From assembly GCA_017535665.1 (NCBI GenBank), contig JAFXTS010000030.1, positions 62,001-126,000 on the forward strand: DNA of 64,000 nt, read 5' to 3'. Of this stretch, positions 31,148 to 41,987 are shown piece by piece (position 1 is the stretch's first letter; every line of letters begins with the position of its first letter). Origin of the DNA: Bacteroidales bacterium (lineage in GTDB: Bacteria; Bacteroidota; Bacteroidia; Bacteroidales; WCHB1-69). The position numbers and the translations under genes were made by a program. The notes beneath the pieces are model-generated. The model made no database searches and had not been told where the DNA came from. It saw only the letters and a program-made list of their open reading frames with translations.

Positions 31148-34100
31148 ATGAAAAAAGTTGTATCTTTTTGCATTTTTAGTGTGCTTTTGGCTGTGCTCAG
31201 CCTTGGCGTGAAGGCCCAAACCCCGTCGGGTTTGACGCTCTCTCCTGCCAATGTCACGCCTCAAGTGGGTGTTCAGGACACGGTTTATCTGATTCCCGAT
31301 GCCTGCTTCGATGCGCTGGGGTTGACTGACGATGACAAGATTTCTATTGAATGGGAAATCTTGAAAGACGGCGCCCGTATCGAAACCGACTCCCTGACTC
31401 GCTATTTCGTGGAGTTCAAATTCGAGACGCGCTACAACATCGGCAACACTGAAAGATGGTGGGGACGTTCCTACACCGACGACTATTGCTATAACGGCAA
31501 CGGTTTCGGTAGCTTCCCGGGCGCTTACACTCCGCTCCTCGACTCTCTTGGTCGCGAATGCGCTCGCAGCGGTCACTTCTGCATCACCCTCCCCGGTCAG
31601 AACAACCCGTACGAATTTGACTATTTCTATGTCAGATTCTTCAAAGATGCAGCTAATTCAGCCCACCGACTGATCTTCGAACCCAGAGAAGATGGCAACT
31701 ACGAAATTGTCATCCACCTCTATCGGAGATGTAACGGTACTAAATGGGATAATATCAACTGCAACAACGATCAGCGCTACTACGTGGGTGGTCATACCAG
31801 CGACCTGTGTGGCGAGCTCTCTTCTGATACCCTGAAGCCCATGCCCGACACCATCCCGATGGAAGTCTCCATCTGCGTGGGGCAGACCTACACCCTGAAT
31901 GGCCAGACCTTCGATCATGACACCACCGACGCTTTCGTTCCGTTCAGCGGAACCTCTTCCTGCGGTGCCTCCATCGATAGCGTGATTAACCTCACCCTCC
32001 ATGTCATCGACCCGCTCGTTCCTATCTTTGACACGCTGAACAGCACCACCCAACTCTGCGACTCCGGCGACGTGACCCTCGTGGCTATCCCGCAGAACGC
32101 TGGCGCAAGCGGCTCCTGCATCTGGTATGATGCCCTTGGCAATGTCATCGACACCAATACCACCATCACGCAGCACATCACCGCTAACGCTGAGTTCTAT
32201 GCCTTCTCCTATAATCCGGAAGGCGGCTGTACCAGCCTCGACTCTGTACGGGTGTTCGCTGAGGTGTACGCCACCCCCAACCCGCACGTAACGGCCGACA
32301 CGACCGAACAATGCGAAGAAGGTGCCGTCACCCTCACCCTTGACCAAGCATACGATACCTTCAATTGGTTCCACGGCGACAATCAGCTGACCGAGACGAG
32401 CACCACGCTCACCCTCGATCCTATCGCCCTCGCTGACTCCGGCATCTATTACGCCACCGTCATCGACACCAATTACCATAGTGTTTATAACACCGCCATC
32501 CCCTGTCCCGCTACCAGCGACAGCGTGACCATCGTGGTGTATGAACACGCTACCGCCACCATCGTTACTTTCGATGGCGATAGCATCAACACCGCCGATA
32601 ACGGTATTTTCTGCATGACCGACACTCTCCATGTCGTCACCGTTGAAATTACCGGCGGTACCTCTCCTTACACTTTGAACTGGAGCAACAACGCGGCATA
32701 CGTCACCTACAACACCACGGGTGACACCGTGACCTTCTCGCCGAATCCCACTTGCGATACTACTATATATAATGATACTATCGTTGGTGGTACCGATGCC
32801 CACAACTGCTCCATCAGAAATGGCGCATTGGTGGATGTCTTCTTCACCTTGCAGGATCAAGACGTTCCGCACATCTACGTCAACGGCGACTCTGCAGCTG
32901 CCTTCCCATCAACGAGCACCAACTGCTCTTACCTGATGCCCGACCTTACCTCACTGATCGACTCTATCGTCGATGCTTGCGGTACCACTACCTGGGCACA
33001 GACCATCGCAGCTAACACCGAGATCTTCAGAGATACTACCGCATGGATCGTCGCTACCGACAACTGCGGTCATCAAGACAGCACCGAAATCCGTATCGCT
33101 ATCCAGCCCAACTTCGCTACCGTTACCATCACCACTTTCGATGGCGATAGCATCACGGCTGCCGACAACGGAATTTTCTGTATGAACGATGTTGACCATG
33201 TCGTCACCGCTGACATTACCGGCGGTACCGCTCCTTTCACCTTGAACTGGAGCAATGCCACCGCTACTCATACCATCAGTGGCAACATCGCTACGGTGAC
33301 CTTCACTGGTACTCCGACCTGCGACACCATCACCATCGCTGATACCATCCTTTCTGGTACCGATGCACGTGGTTGCGACATTATCATGGGCAATCTCATC
33401 GATGTTTACTATGTATTGGAAGATACCGATGTGCCTCATATCTATATGAATCGCACTGACACCACCGCAGAACCCGCTTACGCAGGTGACTGCTCATACT
33501 TGGTTCCCGATGTTACCGCTCTCGTTGACTCTGTCACCGACGCTTGCGGCACCGTTACTTGGGCTCAGTCTATCGCTGCTGCCACCGCTATCTATAGAGA
33601 CACTACTCTCTGGGTGGTTGCTACCGACAACTGCGGTCATAAAGACAGCATCGAAGTAACCGTTACCATTCCTTACGTTCACGTTTCCGCTACCGACAGC
33701 GTCTTCCAGCATGTGATTTGCTCCGGCGATGCCAATGGTATTGTGGATGTGATGGTGAAAGACGGCGTTCGTCCTTACACCGTTACCATCAACCTCGTGG
33801 GTGAAACTACTACCTACACCCAGAATGGCGGCTACAATGCCGACACCACCTTCCGCTTCGAAGGCCTTGTCAAGGGTCTGTGGGCTGTGGCCATCACCGA
33901 TGCTAACGGCTGTACTTATCAGGCTGACACGCTCGACGTGAGCTCACCGAATATTCTCGAACTCGACACCGCCAATGTGACGAACCTTACCTGCTGGAAG
34001 AACGCCAGCGGTTACTTCGATTATCAGCTGACCGGCGGTAGCATGCCGTATGTGGTGAAACTCGAAGGCCCTGTGGCTAAAGACACCACTATCAACGACA

Positions 34101-37100
34101 ATAACACCTACCATGTTGGTAACCTCGACGCAGGTGCTTATGTACTCTCTGTTGTCGATGGTCACGACTGCAAAGATACGATCAGATTCACCCTTACTGA
34201 ACCTGATTCACTGCAGATTACCGCTCTTACCATCCTCAACCATGTAAGATGTTATGGTGAGTCTAACGGTAATATGGCCGTTGCCATCGCTGGTGGTACT
34301 GCCGACTATACCTTCACTTGGAGCGACAGCCTGAACAACGCTGTTCGCACCGAGACCAGAAGCGACCTCGCTGACACTACCGGCCGTATCCTTCCTGCCG
34401 GCGTTTACACCATCCATGTCACCGACGTTAACAACTGTCCTTGCGTGGATTGGAACGATACCATCAAACAGAACGATAGCTTGCAGGTGGTCAGCATCGT
34501 GACTCCCAACGCTACCGAATGCCCGTATCAAGGCACCTACGACGTGACCGCTACCGTGGCTGGTGGTACGACCAACCATATCTTCATTTGGAATGTGAAT
34601 GGTACTGCATATCAGATTGCCAGCAATACGAATCTGACCGATACCTACACTTATACTGAAACTGATCCCGCAGTTTGCGACACTACCTTCAACATCACCT
34701 TCAAGGTGGTTGACGACTCTGCTTGCGTGGCTACCAAGAACGCTGACCAGTTCCAGATTGTTGACAACACCAATCCTGTGATTACCGGTACTATCGCTGA
34801 CACCATCGTGATTGGTTGCGACAGCCTTGCCGCTACTGTTCCCGCTCCCGTTGACAACTTCGCTGATCTTATCGCCCTTGGTTTGGATACCATCACCGAT
34901 AACTGCACGACCGTTGCTACCGACTTCACGGTGACCTTCGCCGATGATACTACGGGTGTGGCTTGCGTTAGCAAGGTTAAGGCTACCATCTTGAGAACTT
35001 ACACGGTTGCTGATAAGTGCGGTAACGCTTCTACTGTTTCTTATACGATTACGGTTAAAGATACGGTTGCTCCTACCTTCAGCATTACGCCTTCTGCTAT
35101 CACCGTTTATAAGGATTCCAATTGCACTGTGAATGTGGATCCTAGTATTACCGGAGAAGTGACAGACGAAGATGATAACTGCTCTGTTGGTTTGCAAGCT
35201 ACCTATGTGGATGTCGAGACTCCGGACGCTACTTGCCAGAACGCTTATACCATCACCAGAACTTGGAGCTTAGTGGATGAGTGTGGTAATGCAGCCGCCG
35301 ATCAGGTACAGACGATCACTGTTATAGATACTATTCGTCCTTGGTTTACTCTCGCTCCCCAGAATGATACTTCTTATTGCGAGGATGACGACCTCGATAT
35401 GGTTCGTCAGCGTTTCCAGAATTATCCGACCTATACCGATAACTGTGCGAACGTTACGATGACCGTTGCTTTGGATAGCATTGATACGCTCTGTAACAAT
35501 AAAACTACGATTGAGTACTATACCTTCACCTTGACGGATGCTTGTGGTTTAGTCACCACGGCTAAGGCTCAAATCTACACCTTAGATACCGTTCCTCCAG
35601 CGCTCGTCCGCCCGTGGTCGAATGTGACTATTTATGACTGTAGTACTTCTGAAGCCGATTACTTGGCATGGAGAAACAACATTCAGATTCGCGACTATTG
35701 TGCTGATACCTGCTGGTTAGTGAGATTTGATAGTGTGATTACCTATCCTTCAGCTCCGTGTTTGTCTTCTTATATTGAAAATGCTACATGGTACTTTACG
35801 GATGGTTGTAATGTTGATTCTGCCAAATCGGTCTTTGTGATCGATGATAATACGCCTCCTACCATGGTGGTGGGTCCTGAACTTGAGGTTTTGGTGGATT
35901 GCGACGGCGCAGGTAACCTTGACAGCCTCAAGAGTTGGATTAATCATGTTAAATATATTGACGCTTGTGATGGCGAAAATGTCACTGTGACGCTGTATGT
36001 GCAGCATAATGGTATCAGAGAACTGTTTGATACCACCGCGCTCACTCCTGATGGAAAGCACTTCAATGGTTATGTAGGCGATGATTGCGATGGTTCCTAC
36101 ACGATTGAGTGGATTGCTGAAGACTGTAGAGGCAACCAGTCCACTCCGGTTATTGAACATTTCCGTATCGTTGACTTGACGGGTCCCCAGTTCACGGCTC
36201 CCGATAATGATACCGTTGATTGCGCTAACTGGGAGGCTGACCTTGCCAACTGGTTGAATGTCCCGCAGGCCTTCGACCAGTGTCACCAGATCTCTTATGA
36301 TGTATTGAATGATTATCCAGGTATTGAGTCTTTCTACAGCGGTTGCGGTACACCAGCTAGAAATGTGTTTGGTACGACGTGGGTCCACTTCACCTCTACT
36401 GATTCATGTGGCAATGCTACGACTCAAGAACGTACGTTTACGGTCATTGATACCGTTGCTCCTGTAGTTTCATTCGATAACGGTACTGGTCTTAAAGATC
36501 TTAATATCTATTATGATATTAATAATAATTGTAATTATGATCATTTCACCCCGGCTGTTTCTTGGGTGATTGATACTCTTTCTACCCATACCGGTGCCAA
36601 TGTTTATCATAGTGTCGCTGAATTCATCGCTGCTCATCCCGAATTGGGCATCAGCGATATTACTGATTGTGGCTTTCCGTGGGGTTATCTTACAGTGAGA
36701 CGGAATGTCCTCGGTTTGGATTTGGTGAGTGAGGATGCTTGTGAGACGCATTTCCGTATGGATTACATTTTCAGAGATTATTGCGGCAATGCTGATACCA
36801 TTTATCAGAATGTCATTCTCAGCGATACTACTAAGCCTGTGGCTTCCAACTTCCGTTCGGATACGGTGTGGGTCGCTGAAGATTGCAGTATTACCCTGCC
36901 CGAATACACAACTGTTGAGGCTTTGAGCGCCGCTGGTGCTGATATCCGCGATTGCTCAGAATTGACGATCTCTGGACCGGTTGATACCTATAGTGGTAGC
37001 TTGGCTACTTGCGATTCTACGGTATATCGTACCTACACCATCACCGATGCATGTAACAATAGTACTGACGTTGTTGATACTGTCCTTATTAAAGATAAGA

Positions 37101-40100
37101 TTGCACCGGTTGTTACTGGTCCTATGCCGAGCGACACAGTGTATATGAATGCCACTTGCGATGCCGTTACTGCTGACACCGCTGCTCGTTATGCCGCTTT
37201 GATGGACACCACCACTTATCGTGATCACCAATGGAGTATGACCATTGCTGATTGCTCAGGTATCACCATCACTCGCGGTATCAGCGCTGTGACTGAGGCC
37301 GACTGCCCCGAAAAGACCATCCTTACCACCTTCTATGTGACTGATGGTTGCGGTAATGCGAGCGAGTTTGTTGATACCCTCTACATTATGGATTCTGTGA
37401 AACCTGTGGTTTCTAATTTTGAGCATAATGACACCATCTACTTGGTTGAACCTGGTTGCACCTTCACCGTTCCGGATAACATTTTGGCTATTGCTTCTTA
37501 CAAAGACCTCTACAATATTGACAATGGTTATGCTGTTACCGAGTGCAGACTCGACAGCAACGCTCTCGTGACTGTCGCTGATGATGCTACTCTCGTTGGC
37601 GATACCACCGCTCCTGGTTGCTCACGTATTGTACATCTCTACTATAAAGTTCAAGACCTCTGCGGCAACATCTCCGATGGCAAGTTCACTTTGAATGTAG
37701 TGATTGTTGACACTACCAGACCTGCTATTGAGTTTACGGCTGTTGAGAACGATACGGTTTACCTGACTGCTACTTGCCAGCTGCCTGATCTGATCACCAC
37801 TTACTGGGCGGATGGTAGTGATGCTATCGATCACGGCTACTCTATCACCGATTGCAATATTGATGTTCCTGCTACTCCTTTGACTCAGTTTACTCAACGT
37901 GAAGAGGAAGAGGGTTGTAACAATATTAAGGTTACTGTTCCTTATACCATCGCCGACTCTTGCGGTAATGTGTCTGATACCCTCTACCAGTACATCATCG
38001 CTGTTGATACTGTGAAACCTGTTGTTGATGACTCTTATATTCATACTATTGATACCGCTCAGGATGCTGACTGCGGCGTGTATGCTTTGGATACGGTTCT
38101 GGACATTGATACTTACAAGAAATTGTATGATTTCGATAATGGCTACTATGTTACGGAATGCAAACTTGACAGCACTAAGCTGATCACGGATCATATTGAC
38201 ACTACTGACGATGCTTGTGAGCGTTACATCCATTACTACTACAGAGTTCAGGATGCTTGCGGTAATATCTCTGCTAACATGTTCACCCTGAGTGTGAAGT
38301 ATGTTGACAAGCTCGCTCCTGTTGTAGCCGCTCCCGCTACTTTGAGAGAGGATACCGTTTATATGACCTATCCGGAATGCACCAATACGGATACCACTGG
38401 TTTGCATTGGCCCAACTTGGATAGCGCCCTCGCACATGGCTATACTTTCACGGATTGCCATCTTGACGCCAGCGAATTCACACAGACTCGTACCAGCGGT
38501 TGGGTGCACGATGGTTGTTACTCTGTTGATACGGTTTACTATACCGTTGCGGACTCTTGCCATAATGTTTCTGTTGAATTCATCCAGGCCATCCGTATGT
38601 TGGATACCTCTGTGCCGGTTGTGGTTACTCCGAACATCAATGATAGCATTATCGAGATGGATGAGACCACCGCTAACTGCTTAGGTCACGATGTGGATCC
38701 GTTCACTACGGTCGGCCAAGTGATCGCTTTCGACGCCACCTTCACGGTGAACGATTGCAATGTGGATAATAATTCTGAAGTGTTTGTCTTTGATGCTGAC
38801 ACTGCTGGTATCTCCTGCGAACGTGTGGTTACCCGTGTATACAAGGTGAAAGATAATTGTGGTAATGTTTCTAACACCACTTTCACTCATTTGATCAAAA
38901 TCATAGATAATAACGCTCCTCAGATTAGCTTCACCGCTCTCCCGGATTCCATCTCTTACATGAGAGAGTATGCTGATTGCGATATGAATGCTAATCCTGA
39001 ATACACGAGCGTTGCTGCTCTGTTGAGCGTTTACTCTAATGAGTCGATTACGGATTGCAACCTCGATGATAACATGACTTGTGTGGCTGATACTACTTAC
39101 ACGGCTCTCACCAATAGTCCGAATATTGCTTTGATTCACAGAGTTTACACGGTTTCCGATGCCTGTGGTCATAGTGCTACATTCGAACACAATATCTATG
39201 TACAAGATACTGTGAAGCCGGTTGTTACTACCACCGAGGTCGATGTTCTGACGAATCTGCCGAAGGTCCAGGATTCTATTGTGTTCTCCACTGCTACGAA
39301 TTGCGATCCTGACGTTCCGGCTCCATTTACAACGGTTGCACAGGCACTTGCTTATCCTGGCATGACCAGCATTGTGGATTGCGAATTGGATTCCATTATT
39401 CCTACTCCCACTATTGCACGTACGGATGGCTCCTGCCCCGATACAATTACTAGAATATACACGATCTTGGATAGCACTGGCAATACGGCTCAGTTCATCC
39501 AGTACATTATCATCCGCGATGAAGTAAGCCCCGAAATTTCGGGTACGCTGCCTTCCGTTTTGGTCTATACTGATGACAACTGCGACTATGACCTTTCTGG
39601 TGTTCAGGTTTACGACGATACAACTGATCTTGTAGGTGCTGGTTTAACCATCGTTGATTGCCACGACATCACCAGCGTGACTTATAGTGATGTTCCTACT
39701 CGCAATTCTCAAGGTTGCGAAAATGACAACTATGTGACCAGAACTTACACCGTGACCGACAAGTGCGGTAACTCCAGCATGGTTGACCAGATTATCAATA
39801 TCAAGGATACTACTCGTCCTCAGATGGATGTTCCTGCTCTTGATGATGTGGCTGCAACCTCTGTTGGTGGCTGTAAATTTGCTATCCCGGATTTGTCGAG
39901 CATCATCAATGCTCACTACACCGATAACTGCACCAGCCTGCCCAAGACGATCACTCCTGACCATGCTTGGGGAGAACTGATCAGCGATACCACTATTGTT
40001 ACGATTACCTATACTGATAGTTGTGACAATGCTAACACCACTACTATCCGTGTTAACGTTCCTGCTAAACTCGTCATCGACTCTGTGAAGATGGATAGCG

Positions 40101-41830
40101 TAAGCTGCCACAGCATGAGCGATGGTAGTATCTTGGTTTGGGTCTCCGGTGGCACCGATAATGATACCGTTAACATCTGGCAAGGTACTACCCAGATTCT
40201 GGGCGACTCTATTACCGACAACTACATGGTATTCCATGGTTTGGCTGCTGGTACCTACACTGTCCAAGCTATTGATGCTGATAGTTGCGAAGCTGTTCCT
40301 CAGAATATTGAGGTGCTGCAGCCCGATACTTTGGTGGTGGAACTCAATATCACCACTCTCGATGACATTGACACCGCTTCCCTCTGCGATAATGATGGTT
40401 TCCGTTTGGTGACCACCTTACCGAATGTGGGTCAGCAAGGTACTCCTGATTATGAGTACAATTGGTACTATGTCAAGAATGGTGTGGATACTGTTCCTGT
40501 ATATCAGGTTGGTCCTACTAATGCTACTTCTACCACCTATGGTTATACTTCTACTCTGGAGGCTGGTTCTTATAAATTCGTTGTTGAGGTTGTGGATGCT
40601 CGTGGTTGTACCGATACCGCTTCTGCAATGCTCACGATTGATTCTACTTACGAATTCCACGATACCGCCCGCGTGTGTCTGTCTAACCTGCCGTTTACTT
40701 GGCCTGGTCACACCGATCGTGCAATCAATCCTCTTGTGATTGACAACTCTCTCATTACGGTTAACGATACTGTGTATGTCATTTACGATAGTCTGCCCAG
40801 TATCCACGGTTGCGATAGCGTTTGGATTCTCCATCTGACGGTTACCGACAAGGCTTTCCTCACCATCCGTGACAGAAATGACAATGCGGATGAAAGCACC
40901 TTGCAGGAGCGCGAAATCCATGCTACATTCGAAACCGGCAACTATGCTGACGGTCAGAAGGGCTTCGAAATCTTCGTGAACCGCAACTGTATGAATTGTA
41001 CCAACGTTAAGGTGGGCTTCCACTACACGCTCTATCGCATCGAAGGTAATGATACCATCGAGATCACCTCTGATGTGGACGATTACTTCACACCGAACTA
41101 CCGTACTTATATGGACCAGTACTCACTGAATGCTCAGACCATCACCACAGGACCTGTTACAATTCCTCAGCAGTATCCGAGTATTGGTATGGGTGTTGCA
41201 GCTGGTAACCATTACGACTACTTCAACCTCTGCTGGATGACCCCGAGATACAACTGCTCATTCGGCCCGTTCTTGACCAACTCTGGTATTGGTTACACTT
41301 ACGGCCGTGCTAATACCATCGGCTTCACCCAGTTCAGAACTCCTGGTGAGTATATGATTGTTGTTGATATGGTTGAGTACACCGGTGGTAGTGGTTGGAA
41401 TGGTGAAGGTTATTGCCACGATGATGGTAAGGTCGGTGGTCAGAATGCTACTGCCACTACTAACATTATCTCTTCCGTCACTATCTACATGACGGTTACT
41501 GGCGATCCGCTGTCCGCTTCCGCTCCGTTCGTTAATCCTATGGAAGGTGTGGTTACGGTTGACGCTATGGGTAATGTTCCTACCGTGACGGCTTACCCGA
41601 ACCCGGCTCGCGACTTTGTGACCGTTGAACTCAGCGGATTCCATGGCGAGACCTCCGTCATCCTTTCCGATGGTAATGGTAAGGCTCTCAGCAACACCAA
41701 CCTCAACATCGATAGCGATGCTACTCCGATCATCAAGATCAACACCAGCGACTTCGCTCAGGGTGTGTATATGGTGACCGCTCGCAACAAGGATGTTGTC
41801 GTGACCAAACGTGTTGTGATTGTCAGATAA
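31148..41830 (+). CDS. Giant SprB-like T9SS adhesin, 3560 aa
   Basis: The start at 31148 gives a signal peptide (MKKVVSFCIFSVLLAVLSLG); an upstream Met would prefix 18 charged residues. A unique N-terminal domain (about 28-200) is followed by Ig-like parts and two near-copies of a unit of about 185 residues (about 470-655 and 657-840: FDGDSI.TADNGIFCM…DVPHIY.N). Three SprB-type repeats (C.GDANG…GTY.V.V.D..GC pattern) lie at about 850-1115. Then about 18 HYR-like repeats with DT..PVV…DTVY…C…CGN run from about 1205 to 2895. A fourth SprB-type repeat lies near 2975-3058 (SCHSMSDGSILVWVSGG…AGTYTVQAIDADSC). A unique C-terminal domain and a type A sorting domain end it (YPNPARDFVTVEL…FAQGVYMVTARN…KRVVIVR). 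SprB of gliding Flavobacterium is a moving surface adhesin of this kind. Codon choice changes visibly near 34.9 kb, from C-ending to T-ending codons. Confidence 0.93.
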   Translation: MKKVVSFCIFSVLLAVLSLGVKAQTPSGLTLSPANVTPQVGVQDTVYLIPDACFDALGLTDDDKISIEWEILKDGARIETDSLTRYFVEFKFETRYNIGNTERWWGRSYTDDYCYNGNGFGSFPGAYTPLLDSLGRECARSGHFCITLPGQNNPYEFDYFYVRFFKDAANSAHRLIFEPREDGNYEIVIHLYRRCNGTKWDNINCNNDQRYYVGGHTSDLCGELSSDTLKPMPDTIPMEVSICVGQTYTLNGQTFDHDTTDAFVPFSGTSSCGASIDSVINLTLHVIDPLVPIFDTLNSTTQLCDSGDVTLVAIPQNAGASGSCIWYDALGNVIDTNTTITQHITANAEFYAFSYNPEGGCTSLDSVRVFAEVYATPNPHVTADTTEQCEEGAVTLTLDQAYDTFNWFHGDNQLTETSTTLTLDPIALADSGIYYATVIDTNYHSVYNTAIPCPATSDSVTIVVYEHATATIVTFDGDSINTADNGIFCMTDTLHVVTVEITGGTSPYTLNWSNNAAYVTYNTTGDTVTFSPNPTCDTTIYNDTIVGGTDAHNCSIRNGALVDVFFTLQDQDVPHIYVNGDSAAAFPSTSTNCSYLMPDLTSLIDSIVDACGTTTWAQTIAANTEIFRDTTAWIVATDNCGHQDSTEIRIAIQPNFATVTITTFDGDSITAADNGIFCMNDVDHVVTADITGGTAPFTLNWSNATATHTISGNIATVTFTGTPTCDTITIADTILSGTDARGCDIIMGNLIDVYYVLEDTDVPHIYMNRTDTTAEPAYAGDCSYLVPDVTALVDSVTDACGTVTWAQSIAAATAIYRDTTLWVVATDNCGHKDSIEVTVTIPYVHVSATDSVFQHVICSGDANGIVDVMVKDGVRPYTVTINLVGETTTYTQNGGYNADTTFRFEGLVKGLWAVAITDANGCTYQADTLDVSSPNILELDTANVTNLTCWKNASGYFDYQLTGGSMPYVVKLEGPVAKDTTINDNNTYHVGNLDAGAYVLSVVDGHDCKDTIRFTLTEPDSLQITALTILNHVRCYGESNGNMAVAIAGGTADYTFTWSDSLNNAVRTETRSDLADTTGRILPAGVYTIHVTDVNNCPCVDWNDTIKQNDSLQVVSIVTPNATECPYQGTYDVTATVAGGTTNHIFIWNVNGTAYQIASNTNLTDTYTYTETDPAVCDTTFNITFKVVDDSACVATKNADQFQIVDNTNPVITGTIADTIVIGCDSLAATVPAPVDNFADLIALGLDTITDNCTTVATDFTVTFADDTTGVACVSKVKATILRTYTVADKCGNASTVSYTITVKDTVAPTFSITPSAITVYKDSNCTVNVDPSITGEVTDEDDNCSVGLQATYVDVETPDATCQNAYTITRTWSLVDECGNAAADQVQTITVIDTIRPWFTLAPQNDTSYCEDDDLDMVRQRFQNYPTYTDNCANVTMTVALDSIDTLCNNKTTIEYYTFTLTDACGLVTTAKAQIYTLDTVPPALVRPWSNVTIYDCSTSEADYLAWRNNIQIRDYCADTCWLVRFDSVITYPSAPCLSSYIENATWYFTDGCNVDSAKSVFVIDDNTPPTMVVGPELEVLVDCDGAGNLDSLKSWINHVKYIDACDGENVTVTLYVQHNGIRELFDTTALTPDGKHFNGYVGDDCDGSYTIEWIAEDCRGNQSTPVIEHFRIVDLTGPQFTAPDNDTVDCANWEADLANWLNVPQAFDQCHQISYDVLNDYPGIESFYSGCGTPARNVFGTTWVHFTSTDSCGNATTQERTFTVIDTVAPVVSFDNGTGLKDLNIYYDINNNCNYDHFTPAVSWVIDTLSTHTGANVYHSVAEFIAAHPELGISDITDCGFPWGYLTVRRNVLGLDLVSEDACETHFRMDYIFRDYCGNADTIYQNVILSDTTKPVASNFRSDTVWVAEDCSITLPEYTTVEALSAAGADIRDCSELTISGPVDTYSGSLATCDSTVYRTYTITDACNNSTDVVDTVLIKDKIAPVVTGPMPSDTVYMNATCDAVTADTAARYAALMDTTTYRDHQWSMTIADCSGITITRGISAVTEADCPEKTILTTFYVTDGCGNASEFVDTLYIMDSVKPVVSNFEHNDTIYLVEPGCTFTVPDNILAIASYKDLYNIDNGYAVTECRLDSNALVTVADDATLVGDTTAPGCSRIVHLYYKVQDLCGNISDGKFTLNVVIVDTTRPAIEFTAVENDTVYLTATCQLPDLITTYWADGSDAIDHGYSITDCNIDVPATPLTQFTQREEEEGCNNIKVTVPYTIADSCGNVSDTLYQYIIAVDTVKPVVDDSYIHTIDTAQDADCGVYALDTVLDIDTYKKLYDFDNGYYVTECKLDSTKLITDHIDTTDDACERYIHYYYRVQDACGNISANMFTLSVKYVDKLAPVVAAPATLREDTVYMTYPECTNTDTTGLHWPNLDSALAHGYTFTDCHLDASEFTQTRTSGWVHDGCYSVDTVYYTVADSCHNVSVEFIQAIRMLDTSVPVVVTPNINDSIIEMDETTANCLGHDVDPFTTVGQVIAFDATFTVNDCNVDNNSEVFVFDADTAGISCERVVTRVYKVKDNCGNVSNTTFTHLIKIIDNNAPQISFTALPDSISYMREYADCDMNANPEYTSVAALLSVYSNESITDCNLDDNMTCVADTTYTALTNSPNIALIHRVYTVSDACGHSATFEHNIYVQDTVKPVVTTTEVDVLTNLPKVQDSIVFSTATNCDPDVPAPFTTVAQALAYPGMTSIVDCELDSIIPTPTIARTDGSCPDTITRIYTILDSTGNTAQFIQYIIIRDEVSPEISGTLPSVLVYTDDNCDYDLSGVQVYDDTTDLVGAGLTIVDCHDITSVTYSDVPTRNSQGCENDNYVTRTYTVTDKCGNSSMVDQIINIKDTTRPQMDVPALDDVAATSVGGCKFAIPDLSSIINAHYTDNCTSLPKTITPDHAWGELISDTTIVTITYTDSCDNANTTTIRVNVPAKLVIDSVKMDSVSCHSMSDGSILVWVSGGTDNDTVNIWQGTTQILGDSITDNYMVFHGLAAGTYTVQAIDADSCEAVPQNIEVLQPDTLVVELNITTLDDIDTASLCDNDGFRLVTTLPNVGQQGTPDYEYNWYYVKNGVDTVPVYQVGPTNATSTTYGYTSTLEAGSYKFVVEVVDARGCTDTASAMLTIDSTYEFHDTARVCLSNLPFTWPGHTDRAINPLVIDNSLITVNDTVYVIYDSLPSIHGCDSVWILHLTVTDKAFLTIRDRNDNADESTLQEREIHATFETGNYADGQKGFEIFVNRNCMNCTNVKVGFHYTLYRIEGNDTIEITSDVDDYFTPNYRTYMDQYSLNAQTITTGPVTIPQQYPSIGMGVAAGNHYDYFNLCWMTPRYNCSFGPFLTNSGIGYTYGRANTIGFTQFRTPGEYMIVVDMVEYTGGSGWNGEGYCHDDGKVGGQNATATTNIISSVTIYMTVTGDPLSASAPFVNPMEGVVTVDAMGNVPTVTAYPNPARDFVTVELSGFHGETSVILSDGNGKALSNTNLNIDSDATPIIKINTSDFAQGVYMVTARNKDVVVTKRVVIVR

Positions 41831-41852
41831 TATTCTGTACTGAATACCTCAA

Positions 41853-41880
41853 GGGGCTGCCATCTGGTGGCCCCTTTTTT
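41853..41880 (+). terminator. Rho-independent terminator after the giant adhesin
   Basis: GGGGCTGCCA / TGGTGGCCCC stem, fully paired if two G-U pairs are allowed, followed by TTTTTT, 22 bases past the stop. Confidence 0.85.
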
Positions 41881-41962
41881 ATTGCCTTTCGCTCGCCGAT
41901 TTTCTACATTACCTTGTTTATAATTTTTCAACTATCATTATTCATTTCCCATTCCAATCCTT

Positions 41963-41970
41963 TATCTTTG
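41963..41970 (+). promoter_or_regulatory. -7 promoter motif (serine hydrolase operon)
   Basis: TATCTTTG on +, only 17 bases before the serine hydrolase ATG, so the leader would be very short. Confidence 0.55.
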
Positions 41971-41987
41971 CCGATATTTGATAAGTT

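Noticed and set aside
31658..32872. 404-codon minus-strand frame inside the giant adhesin gene
   Set aside because: Antisense to repeats of the adhesin, glycine- and valine-rich, no signal or domain.
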